In this document: piece after piece, positions 62,724 through 64,000 of the stretch
How the letters are laid out: each line of letters opens with the position of its first letter
Numbering within the stretch: position 1 is the first letter of the stretch
NCBI GenBank assembly: GCA_947685225.1
Contig: CANTUV010000010.1
Span: forward strand, 7,874,001-7,938,000
Reading direction: 5' to 3'
Source: Garcia nutans
Lineage: Eukaryota; Streptophyta; Magnoliopsida; Malpighiales; Euphorbiaceae
Length of the DNA stretch: 64,000 bases
The notes under the pieces: generated by a model
The model's database searches: none
What the model was told of the DNA's origin: nothing
What the model saw: only the letters and a program-made list of their open reading frames with translations
Made by a program: the position numbers and the translations under genes

Positions 62724-64000
62724 ATCACATTCAATTTCTACTCGTCTATACGTCACCAAGATCTAAAAACAGAGAAAAAAAGCAATAAAAAAGAGCAAAT
62801 AAAATACAAATACAAACAACAAATATAAATACAAACCCACAAAAAAAAAATCAGAATCACAAGTAAAGAAGTGTTAATTGAAGCTTAGAAATCTCGTATC
62901 AAATGCAAAACCAGTGACTTAGCCAGCAGTTTGTCGGAGTCTGGGCAAGGTCAGCAGACAGACGAAGAATCAACGGTCACAAAAAGTTAAACGGCAGTAG
63001 AAACTAATATGAAATGAATTAAATGACAGAATATTTAAAGAAAAAAAAAGTCGTATTTAAAGAAAAAAAATATTAAAAAAAAACAAAAAAAATATAAAAT
63101 TGAAACGGACATTTCCTTCGTCTTCAACCTTAAACGTCTGGCAGCCATATTTGAGATTTTGAGTCTCTGCAACTCCAATTCAGCAACTCCTCAGCTCACC
63201 CATCTCAAAATTTTTCGACAACCAAGCCTGGACAGCGGACCAGCAGCCCAGCCTGAGCAGCGGACCAAGCTTGCCCAGGCCTGCCTACGTCCCTGCACAA
63301 AACTGTCTCTCCCTATGTTATTCCCAAAGCAGAATCGAAATCAAAGTATCAATAAAAGCATAATTAAGTATATAATTAAACGATGATTAAAATGGAAGTG
63401 GTCATACCTCCGCCGATAATGGATTTGGACTTCACCAGCAGTTAATCCTCCTACACCTAAATCACCATCAGTTAATCCTCCTACACCTAAATCACCTACA
63501 GGTAAGAGACGTATCGGAGAAGATTATTTAGCTCTTGACTTTTAGGTTGGAATTAGAAGAAGCAGAAGAGAATGCGAAATGGCAGTAATCAGTGAAAGAG
63601 ACCATATCACAACCGCGTTATTTTATTACTCAGTTTTGTTAGTGGTGCAATCATCGTAGCAGGAACCCCACTAAAGCTGAGGCGAATGGTGGTGCCACCA
63701 ATCATTCCTGTTCTAATTAGAGCAACTATAAAGAAGTTAGATTTATTTCTGACTGTTTCCTAAGAAAGCTGAAGAAAAGAAAAGAAAAATTCAAACATGT
63801 TATTTAATTGAATATAATACCATAGAAATCAAGACTTAGCGCCTTGTGTACCAATTTGCCGCTGTTTGGATTCAAGATTGCAGTGCTCAGCCTCCTTTCT
63901 CTCCCTTCCTTAACGACAAAATTTCATACCGCTTTTTCGATGAACGGTGATATAAGAATGGTAGCAAAGAACAGATACTACTGAACGGCCCATTGCAAAT
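62724..64000. other. Right-edge region, no gene supported
   Basis: A short plus-strand frame at 63391 reads MEVVIPPPIMDLDFTSS and then stops. This resembles the start of plant DUF1645 proteins (MEVV.P.P.MDF) but is too short to call. A 31-bp unit, AGTTAATCCTCCTACACCTA continuing to AATCACC, is repeated in tandem at about 63440-63500. No other structure was recognised. Confidence 0.4.

Noticed and set aside
63391..63444. Start of a DUF1645-like gene
   Set aside because: Only 17 codons before a stop, and no continuation was found in any frame. The resemblance is limited to a few residues.

Overview
The window is plant nuclear DNA, most likely from a eudicot. Genes are split by many short introns with GT/AG borders, intergenic DNA is very AT-rich, and LTR retrotransposons, TRIMs and MITEs are abundant. 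Gene content (WEE1, HAK5-type potassium transporter, NF-YB5-type factor) supports a higher plant. The species cannot be named from the sequence alone.

Layout from left to right. 1-2.6 kb: 5' part of a minus-strand SANT-domain gene that runs off the left edge. 2.6-10 kb: AT-rich intergenic DNA with a diverged 0.6-0.75 kb tandem duplication. 10.0-12.2 kb: a chimeric retroelement with a TRIM at its left end and a copia fragment plus LTR at its right end, the whole bounded by one 5-bp direct repeat. 12.2-21 kb: mostly anonymous sequence with one foldback MITE. 21.1-22.0 kb: a single-exon NF-YB5-like gene whose start codon lies in the last unit of a ~90-bp tandem repeat. 23.6-29.0 kb: an eight-exon HAK/KUP potassium transporter on the minus strand. 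31.3-38.4 kb: a complete but decayed copia element with two LTRs, a duplicated gag segment and a nested hAT MITE. 40.2-40.7 kb: a doubtful small-protein locus. 41.3-45.7 kb: ten-exon WEE1 kinase on the minus strand, carrying a complete TRIM in intron 1. 46.1-50.0 kb: a divergently transcribed thirteen-exon gene of unknown function. 51.7-52.7 kb: 3' end of a dead LINE. 53.7-57.0 kb: a 3.3-kb solo LTR. 57.7-59.8 kb: a degenerate ~162-bp tandem array, followed by more duplicated AT-rich DNA. 60.5-64 kb: no clear gene.

The genes look like independent loci. The only obvious regulatory link is the ~450-bp bidirectional space between WEE1 and the unknown gene, which contains a CTT(N7)AAG sequence matching the motif known for the plant DNA-damage factor SOG1. 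The reconstructed gene models keep frame at every junction: 783 aa for HAK, 481 aa for WEE1 and 513 aa for the unknown gene. I found no tRNA, rRNA or CRISPR feature. The most unusual structures are the chimeric retroelement, the NF-YB5 start-codon repeat, the solo LTR beside the tandem array, and the 23-T tract abutting the HAK intron 1 donor.
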